From Plutella xylostella (lineage: Eukaryota; Arthropoda; Insecta; Lepidoptera; Plutellidae), in the NCBI RefSeq assembly GCF_932276165.1, contig NC_064001.1, positions 1,929,501 through 1,993,500 of the forward strand: 64,000 nucleotides of DNA, read 5' to 3'. The translations under genes were made by a program, and so were the position numbers. Under the pieces are notes generated by a model that was not told where the DNA came from, did no database searches, and saw only the letters and a list, made by a program, of their open reading frames with translations. Below, in pieces: positions 62,907 to 64,000 of the stretch; position 1 is the stretch's first letter, and the number at the start of each line of letters is the position of its first letter.

Positions 62907-63235
62907 TGAGGCGTTTGTTAAAAAAAAAAAAAGTTCCTTTTTGGAGAAATAGATGGCGTTGTCTGGGGTTGTACCAACTTTCATACCCTCAGAACACACT
63001 CAGATCACAATATGTTATTCTGTGAGGCTAACGAAATGTGAAAGTGACGTAGGTAGGTAGAATTGTAGTATTATTTTCTCTATGATGTCGATGTCACTGT
63101 TGCTTCAGCGTTCAGTGCGATTGTGCGTACAGCCGTTCTTTTCAAGTTTTCTCAGTTTCCTTGTGTTTCTCCTGTATTAATTGTGTTGTATTTGAGCTAT
63201 CTGCTCCTCCTCCCTTGATACTGTAGAGTTAGTGC

Positions 63236-63302
63236 ACTTGAGATAGTGACTCTTTTGAGATAGTGACTCTTGTGAGATAGTGACTCTTGTGATAGTGACT
63301 GC
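63236..63302 (+). repeat. short tandem repeat before a small ORF
   Basis: About four units of gagatagtgactcttgt with slight variation, immediately upstream of the 63315 frame. Confidence 0.7.
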
Positions 63303-63314
63303 TATACTGTAATA

Positions 63315-63539
63315 ATGCCTAAGGACTATGGATCATGGTCCCTTGCCAATCTGCCAATAAAAATAGAAAATCAGTTCTCGCACGCAGCACCCGTTCAAAC
63401 GGCGCGCATAGAGAAAAGAACACTACGTGACGGCGCGGGTAGAACTATTCACAGAATACTTAGCACTATCCCAAGCCACATGCAGTCTGAGACTCGGAAG
63501 GATGGCTCGCGCTACCACCCGACATTTAATCACAACTAG
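63315..63539 (+). CDS. small ORF, unknown; possibly part of a retroelement
   Basis: 74 residues, MPKDYGSWSLANLPIKIENQ to YHPTFNHN, basic and polar with no domain I recognise. Base composition is more coding-like than its surroundings. The downstream sequence ends at the window edge in aataaaatg plus (atttg)n, which looks like a LINE or SINE 3' tail. The frame may therefore belong to a non-LTR element whose 5' end is near 63100. No splice context links it to gene 1. Confidence 0.35.
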   Translation: MPKDYGSWSLANLPIKIENQFSHAAPVQTARIEKRTLRDGAGRTIHRILSTIPSHMQSETRKDGSRYHPTFNHN

Positions 63540-64000
63540 TGAGTTCTTATTCTGAGTTTAGTACTCTTTGCTCTCTATGTAATTTTTGACAGTTGGTACA
63601 CTGCGTTTTCACGCCATCTATCGGCTTACCCAAAAGCTCAACTGACAGCTGTCAAGGAAAACGGCTCATTAATTAATCATATTTATATTCTGTTGACATT
63701 TCCTAGTATTATTATTATTATGTTGTTTTTTCATTATATAGATTTATCTGACATAATTATGGACTGTTTATAATATATTTTATTTTTATTGTAGGAATGA
63801 AACAATTATATCTAGATGCATGCTTTATTTATACATACCTAATAGGAATAGTTTAAAAGATATGCATGTTTTGTTTATGTTAATTTGTATGTTTAATAAA
63901 TTTTGTATGCCTACGTGCAGAACATAGCGCAAAAAATACTGTAAAACACCTGTTATGACTATACCTATGTTCACAAATAAAATGATTTGATTTGATTTGA
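63540..64000 (+). repeat. probable 3' region of a non-LTR element ending in (atttg)n
   Basis: aataaaatgatttgatttga at the extreme end is a poly(A) signal followed by a short pentamer repeat, a common LINE tail type. The window stops here, so any target duplication is out of view. Confidence 0.45.

Noticed and set aside
1..64000. CRISPR array, operon or bacterial origin
   Set aside because: Repeats are transposons, minisatellites and SINEs; genes have GT-AG introns. The DNA is eukaryotic.

Overview
This is nuclear DNA from an insect, almost certainly a lepidopteran. It is AT-rich and intron-rich. It carries repeat types that I associate with moth and butterfly genomes: a tRNA-derived SINE with a long common tail, a 5S-rRNA-derived SINE, a Helitron ending in CTAG, the 'accggccaagtgcgagtcgg ... 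gctacggaaccct' repeat, RTE-type LINE pieces, mariner, hAT, copia and gypsy elements. Nothing here is bacterial and there is no CRISPR array. Family names come from motifs and general knowledge; no database was searched.

Two host genes can be assembled exon by exon. Gene 1 (+ strand) has 13 internal exons from 26113 to 48985. All 13 have AG/GT borders and mutually compatible phases, and they give one open frame of about 1,045 codons. The gene is open at both ends, so it continues outside the exons seen here. The protein is a long, mostly disordered Y/Q/S/P/D/E-rich polypeptide that I do not identify. Gene 2 (- strand) has five exons between 55300 and 49954. It encodes a complete 247-residue secreted protein with a signal peptide, six cysteines and three N-glycosylation sequons, and I do not recognise its family. 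It lies downstream of the last visible gene 1 exon, so it is probably nested in a gene 1 intron.

Layout. 1-4990: repeats and one doubtful minus-strand exon. 4993-10048: Ty1/copia element with a 5-bp target duplication. 10054-12940: AT-rich DNA with MITEs. 12944-17640: three-level nest, a SINE split by a 5'-truncated LINE that is itself split by a foldback DNA transposon. 17641-19613: MITE and repeat pieces. 19622-23158: a hAT-like element holding a second hAT-like element and RTE debris. 23763-25735: SINEs and a small inverted-repeat element. 26113-48985: gene 1, its introns holding a mariner derivative (36281-37741) and a very young Ty3/gypsy element (39584-44910, identical LTRs). 49590-55357: gene 2. 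55635-64000: SINE, MITE and LINE remnants and intergenic or intronic DNA.

The least expected pattern is repeated amplification of host exon pieces at or beside splice donors. Exon A of gene 1 has nine donor-bearing copies of its 3' end separated by (CA)n. Exon B is followed by a minisatellite resembling its own coding sequence. Exon H has two more downstream copies. Gene 2 exon 3 has a roughly 117-bp array carrying its 3' end and donor. These four cases in two genes are the main observation to follow up.
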